Source of the DNA: CAZMSD01 sp964568855
GTDB taxonomy: Bacteria; CAIWAD01
Length of the DNA: 64,000 nt
Assembly (NCBI GenBank): GCA_964568855.1
Contig: CAZMSD010000007.1
Coordinates: 48,045-112,044 of the forward strand
Direction of reading: 5' to 3'
Below are positions 28,801 through 37,242 of the stretch, one piece after another. Position numbers and translations under genes: made by a program. Each line of letters starts with the position of its first letter. The stretch's first letter is position 1. The notes beneath the pieces were generated by a model. It was given only the letters and a program-made list of their open reading frames with translations. It did not search any database and was not told the origin of the DNA.

Positions 28801-30720
28801 CTGCACGGGTATTACGCCGTCGAGAGCGACGACTACGACATCTTCGGCCGCCCGGAGTACGACTGGATCGAGCTGGATCCGTACTACGGCGGCACGGGGG
28901 CCCAGCGCCTGTGGCTCGCCGACGACAGGGTGGAAGGCATCGACGCCCCCTTCCCGATCAGCTTCTACGGCGTGACCCACGATCGCCTGAGCGTCTGCTC
29001 GAACGGCTGGGTTTCGCTGGGCGACACCTGGATGGCCAACTTCCGCAACTGGAACCTGCCCAGCAGCCTGGGTCCGCCCGACATGATCTGCGCCTTCTGG
29101 GACGACCTGAAGCCGCTGTACACGCCGGCGGAGGACAGCGTCTACGTGCCCGTCTTCTGGCGCCACGACGAAGCCGAGGGTCGGCTGGTGGTCTCGTGGA
29201 GCCGGACCTGGTCGCGCTACGCCTGGGACTCGCCGGGCCAGCCGGTCCAGGAATTCCAGCTGGTGCTCTACGACCAGGCGGTACGTCCAACGCCCACCGG
29301 GGACACCGAGATCCTGGTTCAGTTCAAGACCGTCGAGGACGTGGACCTGAACAACAACTTCTCCACCGTGGGAATCCAGAATTTCGGCCACAACGACGGC
29401 CTGCAGGTGACCTACGCCGATCAGGCAAGTCCAGGCTGCTCGCCGGTGGGTCCCAACCGCAGCGTGCTCTTCACCACCCGGGTCCCGACTCACGACACGG
29501 CCGTGCGCGTGGAGGTGCTGCAACCCTTGCCGGAGCAGTGGATGCTGGAGGTCAGCCCGGTGATCATCTGGGACCACGATGGTCTGGCGGCGGTGCTGGG
29601 GATCCAGGATATAACCTACGGTGTGACGCTGCATGACTCGGCGGACAGCCTGCTACACGAGGAAAGCGGCATCGCGGGCGACCGGCTGGACCTCGCGGAA
29701 GCGGGATTGATCCTGCCCGAGGGTGAATCTCTGCAACTGCAGGTGCTGGCTCACGCGGAGGGCGAGGTAATCGAAGCCCTGCAGGGCACGATCACTTTCT
29801 ACGTGGACGCCACCCCGCCCGCGCTCAGCGCGGCGCTGCTCGAGAGCGGCCTGTTTCTCGACTACTTCGAGCTGGGCGTGCTGGCCAGCGAAAGGATGGC
29901 CCTGCTGCAGGCCCTGGCGATCAGCGCCTCGGGCGACACCCTGGCCGAATTCGCCGCGGACGAGGGCGAGCGGGTGGTCGGCGGCGACGGTGAATTGTAT
30001 TACCTGCGGGCGCAACTCCACGAAGAGCTGGCCCAGGTCCTGCTGCACGGCGAGGACCTGCACGGACAGACGGTGGACGAGGCCCTGGCGACGGCCGCGG
30101 CCAGTGTGCCCGAAGGCGGACTCGAGCTTTCCGATGCATTACTGAGCTGGTCCGGCGAAGGACCGGGCTGGGTCGTGATGCTCGGTCGCCGCCTGGATGA
30201 TCCGGCGCTGGACCTGCCGGCGGGCAGGTCCTGGAACGCGCTGCAGCTGCGTTTCCCCGAGAGCCTGGAGCGAGCGCGAATCGACATGCCTTACAGGGAA
30301 GGGCAAGTGCTGGCCCGCCGCGACGAGACGGGTCGCTGGCTCGCACTTTCCCAGCGATCGGAGCGTGGCCGCGCGATCGGAGAGCTGCGGGAATCGGGAA
30401 TCGTGGCGCTGGTGGACGAAAATGCCGCCACCATCCTGCCGGCCGGGTTCAGGCTGGCGGAGAACCATCCCAATCCTTTCAATCCCGAAACCTGGCTGCG
30501 CTTCGAGCTGCCCGAGGACGGCCGCGCGCGGCTGGCGGTCTACAACATTCGCGGGCAGCGGGTGCGATTGCTGGAGGACCGGGTCCTGCAGGCGGGCTTC
30601 CATCGCCTGCGCTGGGACGGCAGGGGCGAATCCGGACAAACCCTCGCCAGCGGGCTGTACATCGCCGCGCTTCAATGGGAAGGACGCCTGGAGACCACGA
30701 AGATGCTGCTGGTGCGCTGA
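25879..30720 (+). CDS. Secreted gingipain-like C25 peptidase-family protein with FlgD-like tail
   Basis: 1613 aa with a Sec signal (AGCLLLCAWLGVFAGTVSLPAQA) and a propeptide-like region. The C25 domain spans ~residues 270-640: LLLLGDDDG, YFPELFVGRFSV, ILSYRGWANAEGW, GSFVCQTGAFG and FYFHVYNVLGDPDL. Cys522 matches the catalytic Cys. The canonical catalytic His position appears to be Trp489 (YRGWA instead of a GHG-type motif), so activity is uncertain. Ig-like and beta-rich modules fill ~650-1520, then a tail (NPFNPETWLRF, VYNIRGQRV, LASGLYIA). Probably co-transcribed with the M14 gene. Confidence 0.85.
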   Translation: MISKRIPAGCLLLCAWLGVFAGTVSLPAQAEPGVVIHSERLVMGGTKSGLSVEIAGQAASATSLVLELGELHRIALENGGNRFEVAGCETYEFENRPLLPSACRMLEVPRDAAVRLVVEDVEVGVLEGPWTCLGRSEDDIEEDGAGAPAVLCDPGREDHRRLIEASGFDRHLLLGDPVILRDLRLVPLNIHPVIPREDGVSVLGSARLRLEYGEFAESPGGEGDGAFAEYGRLVDGNPLAAPPRPWSGNMERLYRSLVLNHGQFYDDVDDSVFPVYLVVGSPSYVSMSYIGDFVRWKRQKGFDVRLVGFDEIGGGETISFGDLRDWMSQQWLELRPEHLLLLGDDDGSAACPDSVVQSSHGDLDVSDHFYALQEGDDYFPELFVGRFSVDGLQELISMSRKPVIHESDPLLAGGEWRRHGLVVSGNYSDGPLTPVTPNLTSRWVIDKLRANGFVITEQDSIFYPPVEDGGAPINQALNEGRGILSYRGWANAEGWAFPEYNNGDIDQLNNGPRMPIVGSFVCQTGAFGGYGVPDPCFGEKFVRVGDIATPKGAVAFVGPSDLHTRTQYNNPVCSGFFNAVFDLDLSTVGPALLNGKMELWRGYPLERDDPHGSYFYFHVYNVLGDPDLKIWRNEPKILESDAPGQLALGASSLELSLSDGETGDPLENALVTITAGDDHEILLARGRSYEGWILLDFDPEALGVENELQLTVNHLDYVPLRHTVQLVQQEEALACVGLTIEEEFVDGVYTAGESLSIYPILSNTGQADLAGGTVVLRDPLDWPELSGGFTLLDGEAAFGQVPAGGEVQAEDPLEISLHGSLGDEELLPLALELSAGSHAGLAVRYLEVRNKALELRDVILASGAELLAPLEEDTLQVWVRAGGLGGPQGAMALLSSSTNLVELIEDSVPVPELAAGDSTRLDYVLAGGAGLFAGMQVHLELEVSEGPAESDFQTTLSVPLPSGERRPGDPLGPDLHGYYAVESDDYDIFGRPEYDWIELDPYYGGTGAQRLWLADDRVEGIDAPFPISFYGVTHDRLSVCSNGWVSLGDTWMANFRNWNLPSSLGPPDMICAFWDDLKPLYTPAEDSVYVPVFWRHDEAEGRLVVSWSRTWSRYAWDSPGQPVQEFQLVLYDQAVRPTPTGDTEILVQFKTVEDVDLNNNFSTVGIQNFGHNDGLQVTYADQASPGCSPVGPNRSVLFTTRVPTHDTAVRVEVLQPLPEQWMLEVSPVIIWDHDGLAAVLGIQDITYGVTLHDSADSLLHEESGIAGDRLDLAEAGLILPEGESLQLQVLAHAEGEVIEALQGTITFYVDATPPALSAALLESGLFLDYFELGVLASERMALLQALAISASGDTLAEFAADEGERVVGGDGELYYLRAQLHEELAQVLLHGEDLHGQTVDEALATAAASVPEGGLELSDALLSWSGEGPGWVVMLGRRLDDPALDLPAGRSWNALQLRFPESLERARIDMPYREGQVLARRDETGRWLALSQRSERGRAIGELRESGIVALVDENAATILPAGFRLAENHPNPFNPETWLRFELPEDGRARLAVYNIRGQRVRLLEDRVLQAGFHRLRWDGRGESGQTLASGLYIAALQWEGRLETTKMLLVR

Positions 30721-30771
30721 GCGTTCTGTGTGACACGGAAGAACTGCGAAAGTGATACAAATGGTGTCCCC

Positions 30772-31383
30772 ATGAAGCTGAGAACGAAATACGGAAGCAC
30801 CGGGCCGGTAGTCGCTCTGACGCTGTCGATGCTCTGCGCGGGCTGCGCGGGCGACGGCGATTCCGGGCGCCCGAGCCTGGACGGGGCCTGGTCCTCCTTC
30901 GAAGGCGGCGACTGGACGGCGGCCGAGGAGGACTTCCTTTCGGCCGTGGACGCCGATCCGCGGCACGCCGAGGCCTGGTGCGGGCTGGGCTGGACGCGGG
31001 CCATGCTGCACGTCGATCCCGATGACCCGGCGGACTACCGGGAGGCCGTGCTGGCCGACTTCCGCGAGGCGGACCTCCTTCAAGCGGACTACGCCGACGC
31101 CTGGGCCGGACTGGCCAACTTCCACAGCCATGAAAACGACACGCTGCTGGCCGTGGAATGGTCCCTGGACCTGATCGACCTGCGCGGCGACGACTACGTC
31201 TTCGCGCACCGCGCCGAGGTGAACAGCCGCAGCATCCGCAGGATCGCTGCCTGGAACCTGGTCAAGCTCGATCGCCTGCTGGAGGCCCTGGCCCAGGTGC
31301 AGGCGGTCTTTCCGGAATTCGATCCCGACACCGAGGCGGACGATTTCCTCGAACTGCTGCTGCTGAAGATCGGTGAGATGTAG
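30772..31383 (+). CDS. TPR-like lipoprotein
   Basis: 203 aa from ATG 30772. A lipoprotein signal ends at LCAGC (Cys ~24). The helical remainder resembles tetratricopeptide repeats: GAWSSFEGGDWTAAEEDFL, AEAWCGLGWTRAML and YADAWAGLANFH. The start follows the C25 gene by 51 bp, a spacer holding the palindrome at 30730. Probably a periplasm- or outer-membrane-facing scaffold. Partner unknown. Confidence 0.75.
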   Translation: MKLRTKYGSTGPVVALTLSMLCAGCAGDGDSGRPSLDGAWSSFEGGDWTAAEEDFLSAVDADPRHAEAWCGLGWTRAMLHVDPDDPADYREAVLADFREADLLQADYADAWAGLANFHSHENDTLLAVEWSLDLIDLRGDDYVFAHRAEVNSRSIRRIAAWNLVKLDRLLEALAQVQAVFPEFDPDTEADDFLELLLLKIGEM

Positions 31384-31592
31384 ACCGGCGACCGATCCGG
31401 TCGGCCCGGCGGCGACGCGGAAAAGTTCCCGCCGGTGCAACATCGTTTGCATATCCGCGCCGAGATAAGCATTTCAATAACGTGTACGCCATCCAGGTGG
31501 ACCTGTTCACTGCTCCATGTGAATCGATCCACTCGCCCGTGGGAGTCTGCGGCCATCGACCCCACAGGGCCGGTCCCGCCGAGGAGGCATCC

Positions 31593-32924
31593 ATGAGAGC
31601 CATACAAAGCCTGTTGCTGACGCTGCTGCTGGCCCTGGGCGCGCTTCGCGCCGATGCGGCCGGAACGGCCATGCTGCTCGAGATCGACGGCCCCATCGGC
31701 CCCGCCGTGGCCGACTTCGTGTGCCGCGGAATCGAGGAGGCTCCCGGCGAGGGGCACGAGCTGATCGTGCTGCAGATGAACACGCCGGGCGGTCTGGATT
31801 CCGCCATGCGCGACATCATCAAGGCCATCCTGACCTCGCCCCTGGCCGTGGTGAGCTACGTGGCCCCCTCCGGATCGCGGGCCGCCAGCGCGGGGACCTA
31901 CATCCTCTACGCCAGCCACGTGGCGGCCATGGCGCCGGGAACCAACCTGGGCGCCGCCACGCCGGTCCAGGTGGGCGGCCTGCCCACGCCGGGCGGTGAT
32001 ACAAGACCCGATTCACTGGCCGCATCCGGGGGAGCCATGGAGCGCAAGGCCGTCAACGACGCCACGGCCTACCTGCGCGGCCTAGCCCAACTCCGCGAGC
32101 GCAACGTGGAATGGGCCGAGCGGGCCGTGCGCGAGGCCGCAAGCCTGAGCGCGGAGGAAGCGCTTGAGCAGGGCGTGATCGACCTGCTGGCCGTGGATCA
32201 TGCGGACCTGCTTCGGCAGTGCGAGGGACGAAGCATAATGGTCCTCGACCGGCGCGAAATCCTGGCCTGCGCGGGTCTCGAGCTGAAGACCCGCGAGCCC
32301 GACTGGCGCAGCAAGCTGCTCTCGGTGATCACCGATCCCACGGTGGCCTACCTGCTGATGCTGCTGGGTTTCTACGGCCTGCTCTTCGAATTCGCCCACC
32401 CCGGTCACCTGGCACCCGGCGTGATCGGCGCCATCTGCCTCTTGCTGGCGCTCTACGCCTTCCAGGTGCTGCCGATCAATTACGCCGGCGTGGGATTGAT
32501 CCTGCTGGGCATCGCCTTCATGGTCTCGGAGGCCTTCGCTCCAAGCTTCGGAGCGCTGGGCCTGGGAGGTATCGCCGCCTTCATCATCGGCTCGGTGATA
32601 CTCTTCGACACCGACCTGCCGGGCTTCTACCTGTTCTGGCCGGTGGTGGGACTGGCCGCCCTGCTCAGCGCCGGCTTCCTGATCGTGGTGGTGGGCATGG
32701 CCGTCAAGGCCAGGCGAAGACCCGTGGTCAGCGGCAGGGAAGAAATGATGGGAGCCGTCGGAGAGGCCCTGGAGGATTTCCAGGACCGCGGGCGCGTCTA
32801 CGTGCACAGCGAACTATGGAACGCGGTCAGCGACGGTCCCGTGACACGCGGTCAGCGCCTGCGAGTCACCGGCATCGACGGCCTGCTGCTGAGCGTGACG
32901 CCTGAAACGGACAAGCCGGAATAG
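31593..32924 (+). CDS. nfeD: NfeD-family membrane-bound serine protease (ClpP class)
   Basis: About 443 aa from ATG 31593 with GAGGAGG five bases upstream. Signal peptide (SLLLTLLLALGALRADA), then a ClpP-like domain: LQMNTPGGLDSAM, GSRAASAGTY (nucleophile candidate Ser99), with Lys152 in ERKAVNDAT as candidate base. Four or five membrane helices follow (~255-375), then a small OB-fold NfeD C-terminal domain. The family cleaves stomatins, and a stomatin-like gene follows directly. This pairing is well conserved in bacteria and archaea. Confidence 0.9.
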   Translation: MRAIQSLLLTLLLALGALRADAAGTAMLLEIDGPIGPAVADFVCRGIEEAPGEGHELIVLQMNTPGGLDSAMRDIIKAILTSPLAVVSYVAPSGSRAASAGTYILYASHVAAMAPGTNLGAATPVQVGGLPTPGGDTRPDSLAASGGAMERKAVNDATAYLRGLAQLRERNVEWAERAVREAASLSAEEALEQGVIDLLAVDHADLLRQCEGRSIMVLDRREILACAGLELKTREPDWRSKLLSVITDPTVAYLLMLLGFYGLLFEFAHPGHLAPGVIGAICLLLALYAFQVLPINYAGVGLILLGIAFMVSEAFAPSFGALGLGGIAAFIIGSVILFDTDLPGFYLFWPVVGLAALLSAGFLIVVVGMAVKARRRPVVSGREEMMGAVGEALEDFQDRGRVYVHSELWNAVSDGPVTRGQRLRVTGIDGLLLSVTPETDKPE

Positions 32925-32927
32925 GAG

Positions 32928-33137
32928 GATGTCATGATTATCCCGCCGATCACCCTGCTGATTCCCCTGGTGCTGCTGATTCNNNNNNNNNNNNNNNNNN
33001 NNNNNNNNNNNNNNNNNNNNNNNNNNNNNNNNNNNNNNNNNNNNNNNNNNNNNNNNNNNNNNNNNNNNNNNNNNNNNNNNNNGATGTCATGATTATCCCG
33101 CCGATCACCCTGCTGATTCCCCTGGTGCTGCTGATTC
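32928..33137. other. Assembly gap: 100 N flanked by an identical 55-bp duplication
   Basis: N run at 32983-33082. The 55 bp before it (32928-32982) and after it (33083-33137) are identical, both beginning GATGTCATGATTATCCCG. This looks like two contigs sharing a k-mer end joined with a default 100-N spacer. The real genome most likely has one copy and no gap, putting the SPFH gene ~9 bp after nfeD. Confidence 0.9.
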
Positions 33138-33844
33138 TCTACGCCACGCTGAAGATCCTGCGCGAATACCAGCGCGGCGTGGTCTTCCAGCTCGGGCGCT
33201 TCTGGAAGGTCAAGGGCCCCGGCCTGATCATCCTGATTCCGGGCATCCAGCAGATGGTGCGCGTGGACCTGCGGACCATCGTGCTCGACGTGCCCACGCA
33301 GGACCTGATCACGCGCGACAACGTCTCGGTCAAGGTCAACGCCGTTTTGTATTACCGGGTAATCGATCCGGAGAAGGCCATCATCCAGGTGGAGAACTTC
33401 CACGCGGCCACCAGCCAGCTCGCGCAGACCACCCTGCGCTCGGTGCTCGGGCAGCACGAGCTGGACGAGCTGCTGGCCGAGCGGGACAAGCTCAACGTGG
33501 ACGTCCAGGAGATCATCGACAAGCAGACCGACGCCTGGGGCATCAAGGTGATCAACGTGGAGATCAAGCACGTGGACCTGGACGAGAGCATGATCCGCGC
33601 CATCGCCCGCCAGGCCGAGGCCGAGCGCGAGCGCCGGGCCAAGGTGATCCACGCCGAGGGCGAGTTACAGGCCTCCGAGAAGCTGCTGCAGGCCGCGCAG
33701 GTGCTGTCCGAGAAGCACGAGGCCCTGCAGCTGCGCTACCTGCAGACCCTGACGGAGATCGCCGGGGAGAGGAGTTCCACCATCGTCTTCCCGCTGGATC
33801 TCGTGAAACAGCTGCCGCAGGTCTTCGGGAAGGGCGGGGAGTAG
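33089..33844 (+). CDS. SPFH/stomatin-like membrane protein
   Basis: 251 aa. N-terminal membrane hairpin or helix (TLLIPLVLLILYATL), then the SPFH domain: EYQRGVVFQLGRFWKVKGPGL, TQDLITRDNVSVKVNAVLYY and the QLAQTTLRSVLGQHELDELL signature. A charged coiled coil (RQAEAERERRAKVIHAEGE) and a hydrophobic C-terminus follow. Stomatin partners of NfeD organise membrane microdomains. The first 16 codons appear twice in the window because of the duplicated contig ends; the copy ahead of the gap (ATG 32934) is the same gene. Confidence 0.93.
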   Translation: MIIPPITLLIPLVLLILYATLKILREYQRGVVFQLGRFWKVKGPGLIILIPGIQQMVRVDLRTIVLDVPTQDLITRDNVSVKVNAVLYYRVIDPEKAIIQVENFHAATSQLAQTTLRSVLGQHELDELLAERDKLNVDVQEIIDKQTDAWGIKVINVEIKHVDLDESMIRAIARQAEAERERRAKVIHAEGELQASEKLLQAAQVLSEKHEALQLRYLQTLTEIAGERSSTIVFPLDLVKQLPQVFGKGGE

Positions 33845-33854
33845 GAATCAGCCC

Positions 33855-36800
33855 CTACCCCACGATCACGAACTTGCCCGTCTGGATCCGGCCCTGGCCC
33901 TCCTCGGTGAGATCCTCCACGGAATAGAAGTACAGCCCGCTGCTGACGATCTGGTAGTTGCGGTTGTTGAGGTCCCAGCTCTCCGAGTGGACGCTGCTCC
34001 AGTAGCGGTCCGTGTCGCCGGCCACGTTGTGCGGCACGATCTGCACCAGGTCGCCGGCCAGGGTGTAGATCCTGATCAGGCACCTGGCGGGCAGGTTGAC
34101 GAACTCGATCCGCCGGTCCTGCTGGGGCCAGTACTCGGGCGTGCCGTCGTCCTGGTTCTCCCAGGAAAGGTAGCCGCCCGCGTTCTCGTCCGGTCCGCTG
34201 CCCGCCATGAAGGGCCGCGTGTAATCAGCGTCCATGCGGTAGGGATTGGGCACCACGCGCACCGGTTTCCGCGCCGAGCCCGAGGGCGCCAGCGAGACGG
34301 CGTTGGCGGTCCTTGCGCTCTCCAGCGGCTCCGTGCCCGTGCGGAAGTCGCCGAAGTCGTAGGCCGTCACGGCGTACCAGCGCGGAAAGAGCGCGTGCAC
34401 GGGCGAGATGCGGTATTCGTAGACGGTGTAGTCCTCGCCCACGTCGTACTGCCCGTTTCCGTTGGCGTCCTCGTAGGGCTCGCCGGCGTCCCAGGTGCTG
34501 TTGTAGTTCAGGTCCTGCCAGGGTTCGCCGGTGTCCCACTGTCCGTTGCCGTTGTGGTCGGCGTAGGGTTCCTCGGCGTTCCAGACCAGGTCCCCGTTGA
34601 TGTCGGTGAAGGCTTCGTGATACCCCTGCGGGTTGCGGATGGGCAGCAGCCCGTTGTTCGGCCCGATGGGCTGACGGAACCAGCCCTCCACGGTGGTGTC
34701 CAGCGGGGCTTCGTGATACCCGCGCGTATCGGGCGGGGTGCGGATCTGCCCGCTGCGGTCGTAGTACGCGTAGTCCAGGCGGTCGTATTCCGCCAGCAGC
34801 GAGAAGCTGTTCTCCAGGTTCTCGTTGCCCACCCAGATCCGGTAGCCCTCGAAATCGCGGATGTGGCTGAAGGGGTCCACGTAGCGCTCGGCGTTGTCCT
34901 TCCAGCGCAGGACCACGGCGTGCTCCTCCTCCTCGGCCTGGATCACCGGCGGCGGCGGGGGAGGGGGCCCCTGGAAATCGGGGACGCCGTCCCCGCGGTC
35001 AAGCACGCCGTTGAGGTTCAGGTGGCCGATGAACCAGGAATTGGGAAAGCCCTCGCCGAAGATCATCAGCTGGCGGCCGCCCTCCTCCGTGGCCACCCAG
35101 GCGTGTCCGCCGGGGCTCAGCCGAGGCCCGGCGTAGACGTATCCCGAGTCGCTGACGAAGTTGGACAACTGCCAGAGCAGCTCGTCCTCGCCGGGGTCGA
35201 GAATTCCGTTGTTCTCGCTGCCGTCCTCGTCCGGGCCGCTGTACCAGCCCATGAAATGGCCGAAGTACCAGACCTCCGCGCTGTCCTCGTCCGCGCCCAA
35301 CACGGCGTAGAGCCCGTCGCTGCCGGCGTCCTCGCCGTACCAGCCGTCCCCCGTGTCCAGCAGCCCGTCGCCCTCGCCCAGGTCCTCCGTGTCCGGGACG
35401 CCGTCCTCCCCGAAGTCGAAGACCGGAGTGTCGATCAACTCGTTGTCGTAGATCCGCAGGGCCCAGAGCGCGCTGTTCTCCAGGCCGCTGAAGTCGTAGA
35501 GCGCGGGATTCAGGGCACCCACGGCGGCCTGCGGGGCGTTGCGGTCGTGGAAGTTGGAGCCCGCCACCAGGGCCACCGTGAAGCTGAATTTTTCGCCGGG
35601 ATTCAGGCGGTAGATCCAGCGGCCGGTGTTGTCCACGTGGTCGAAGACGCCCATGGGTCCCCAGCTGATCAGGTAGCGCGTGTCGTAGCCGTCGGCCACG
35701 TCGGCCGCGTCTGCCGCGTTGGTGGTGGGATCCTGCCAGATCTCCTCGCGTGTTACAAGATCCTGCTCGTCCGTCCACTGCTGCGGGTGCGCGGAGATCC
35801 ACTCCGGGTCGTCAACGTGCCACTGGTTGTAATCGAATTCCCCGTTGGAAAGGATGAAGTACTTCTCCTCGTCGCCCAGCGGCGTCCCGCGCAGGACCGT
35901 CCAGAGGCCTTCCTGCGTATCCAGCCACGACTCCCAGCTCGGGCCGAAGTCCTGCGCTATGTCAAGCGATGATGTCCACCAGTTGAAGGAGGTCTCAAGC
36001 TTGGGGTTCGGGCTGCGCAGCACGCGGAAGCCGGTGACGTGCGGGCAGGTGAAGCTGTTGCCCTGGTCGACGTCCTCGTCCCGCCCGTTGTTGTCGGCGA
36101 TCCAGGCGGTGTTCACGTCGATCCACTGCCCGCGGGCGCTGTCGAAGGCCTGGGTGACGAAGCCCGCGATGTCGTCGAGGTTCTTTTCGGGGTAGCCCCT
36201 CCGCCCAACGTCGGCATCCACGTAGAGGCCGATGTAGAGGTTCTTGAGATACTTGCTGGCCACGTTCTCGATCTCGTAGTCGACGATGATGATGTCCGAG
36301 GCGTAGTTGTAACTCCAGCTCATCGACTTCTGCGTAACACGGATGCCCAGGGGCTCGTGCAGTTCGCCTTCCACGGGCGGGGTCAGCAGCGTGGGATCCA
36401 CCAGCGTGTCCGTGTAGGCGGCGATGAAATCCTGCTCGCTGATGGCCAGGTCGTGCGACACGCGCTGGCCCAGGCGGTTCCAGGCGTTCGAGCGCGTGGA
36501 GCGCTCCTCGATCGGGTCGTTCTCGCCGGGATAGAACTCGTGGGCCTCCCCGGCCACGTAGCCGTCCGCGCCCGTGGAGACGCGCGGCGTCGCCAGGCCG
36601 TATTCGTCCACGATCAGTGCGCCAACCCAGAGGCCGGCCGCGAAGAGGTACTGCACGCCGCTGCCGCCGGGGTATTCGCACTGGGGCGCCCAGTCCAGGT
36701 ATTCCTCGTCGGTGTAGGCGTCGATGTCGTAGTCGTTGAAGTTGCCCATCCAGCCCCAGTTGTTGACCGTCAGCCAGATCTTGCCCGTGCGGTGGGTGCG

Positions 36801-36977
36801 GTTGTCCCGGTAGGGCAGGACGTCCGTGGCCGCGCCCTTCTTGACCGTCGCGGGGATCAGGTATTCCGCCTGGGCGGAGCGGTTCGGTTCCGGCAGCAAC
36901 TGAAGCAGTGCGGCCAGTACGAGGAACAGGAGCGTCGATACGCCGGCCGGCGTGACACGCTTGGGACTATTCAACAT
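33855..36977 (-). CDS. Large secreted protein of unknown function with calcium-binding-type repeats
   Basis: 1040 aa on the minus strand. Signal peptide near the N-terminus (STLLFLVLAALLQLLP). No peptidase motif seen. The middle has beta-rich text such as WVGALIVDEYGLATPRVS. Residues ~793-850 are acidic repeats (separate entry). The end (IRIYTLAGDLVQ, then SSGLYFYSVEDL) resembles a degenerate sorting tail lacking the NPFNP motif. Proteins of this kind recur in FCB candidate phyla as hypothetical surface proteins. It converges on the SPFH gene with a 10-bp gap. Confidence 0.75.
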   Translation of the reverse strand: MLNSPKRVTPAGVSTLLFLVLAALLQLLPEPNRSAQAEYLIPATVKKGAATDVLPYRDNRTHRTGKIWLTVNNWGWMGNFNDYDIDAYTDEEYLDWAPQCEYPGGSGVQYLFAAGLWVGALIVDEYGLATPRVSTGADGYVAGEAHEFYPGENDPIEERSTRSNAWNRLGQRVSHDLAISEQDFIAAYTDTLVDPTLLTPPVEGELHEPLGIRVTQKSMSWSYNYASDIIIVDYEIENVASKYLKNLYIGLYVDADVGRRGYPEKNLDDIAGFVTQAFDSARGQWIDVNTAWIADNNGRDEDVDQGNSFTCPHVTGFRVLRSPNPKLETSFNWWTSSLDIAQDFGPSWESWLDTQEGLWTVLRGTPLGDEEKYFILSNGEFDYNQWHVDDPEWISAHPQQWTDEQDLVTREEIWQDPTTNAADAADVADGYDTRYLISWGPMGVFDHVDNTGRWIYRLNPGEKFSFTVALVAGSNFHDRNAPQAAVGALNPALYDFSGLENSALWALRIYDNELIDTPVFDFGEDGVPDTEDLGEGDGLLDTGDGWYGEDAGSDGLYAVLGADEDSAEVWYFGHFMGWYSGPDEDGSENNGILDPGEDELLWQLSNFVSDSGYVYAGPRLSPGGHAWVATEEGGRQLMIFGEGFPNSWFIGHLNLNGVLDRGDGVPDFQGPPPPPPPVIQAEEEEHAVVLRWKDNAERYVDPFSHIRDFEGYRIWVGNENLENSFSLLAEYDRLDYAYYDRSGQIRTPPDTRGYHEAPLDTTVEGWFRQPIGPNNGLLPIRNPQGYHEAFTDINGDLVWNAEEPYADHNGNGQWDTGEPWQDLNYNSTWDAGEPYEDANGNGQYDVGEDYTVYEYRISPVHALFPRWYAVTAYDFGDFRTGTEPLESARTANAVSLAPSGSARKPVRVVPNPYRMDADYTRPFMAGSGPDENAGGYLSWENQDDGTPEYWPQQDRRIEFVNLPARCLIRIYTLAGDLVQIVPHNVAGDTDRYWSSVHSESWDLNNRNYQIVSSGLYFYSVEDLTEEGQGRIQTGKFVIVG
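34430..34610 (-). repeat. Tandem acidic repeats (DxNGNGxxDxGEP) in the 1040-aa protein
   Basis: Four tandem units of about 16 residues: DINGDLVWNAEEP, DHNGNGQWDTGEP, DLNYNSTWDAGEP and DANGNGQYDVGED. The spacing of Asp/Asn/Glu fits dockerin- or thrombospondin-type-3-like Ca2+ loops. Calcium binding is inferred. Confidence 0.75.
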
Positions 36978-37180
36978 GGATCGATCCGGATGTTACACGG
37001 CCTGAAGGCACCTGGGCATACAGTGCACGTGCTGGAATGCTCCCTGAATCCGCGGAACCTGTCCGCTGCAAGATACAAAGGCGGGCAGACTCGCTGTCGA
37101 CCTCGACCGGCGAATCTCGACCAGGCGAATTCGCGACCGGTTCAGGCGGCCCGGGCCGGTCAAGCGGGTCCCTAGAGGAA

Positions 37181-37205
37181 GGGCCGCACTTCGGAAGTGC
37201 GGCCC
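37181..37205 (-). terminator. Terminator hairpin for the M6 peptidase gene
   Basis: A near-perfect 12-bp inverted repeat GGGCCGCACTTC/GAAGTGCGGCCC lies 38 bp past the minus-strand stop. On the minus strand it is followed by TTCCTCT. Confidence 0.6.
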
Positions 37206-37242
37206 GGTCCCTCAACTGCATCACGCGGGTGGTTGCGCTCCG

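Noticed and set aside
25819..29634. 1271-codon open frame on the minus strand
   Set aside because: Antisense shadow of the C25 gene; Val/Gln/His-rich translation without motifs, produced by high-GC codon use.
30752..30758. Reading the dispersed palindrome as a conventional operator
   Set aside because: Most copies are deep inside unrelated genes, so a classical promoter-operator role cannot explain the set.
33987..35972. 661-codon plus-strand open frame
   Set aside because: Antisense of the 1040-aa secreted protein; low-complexity Val/Arg text.
36991..37000. TGTTACACGG and similar near-palindromes (also 21697 CTGTCACACG, 20350 TGTCTCACG)
   Set aside because: They miss one position of GTRWYAC and were not counted, though they may be decayed sites.
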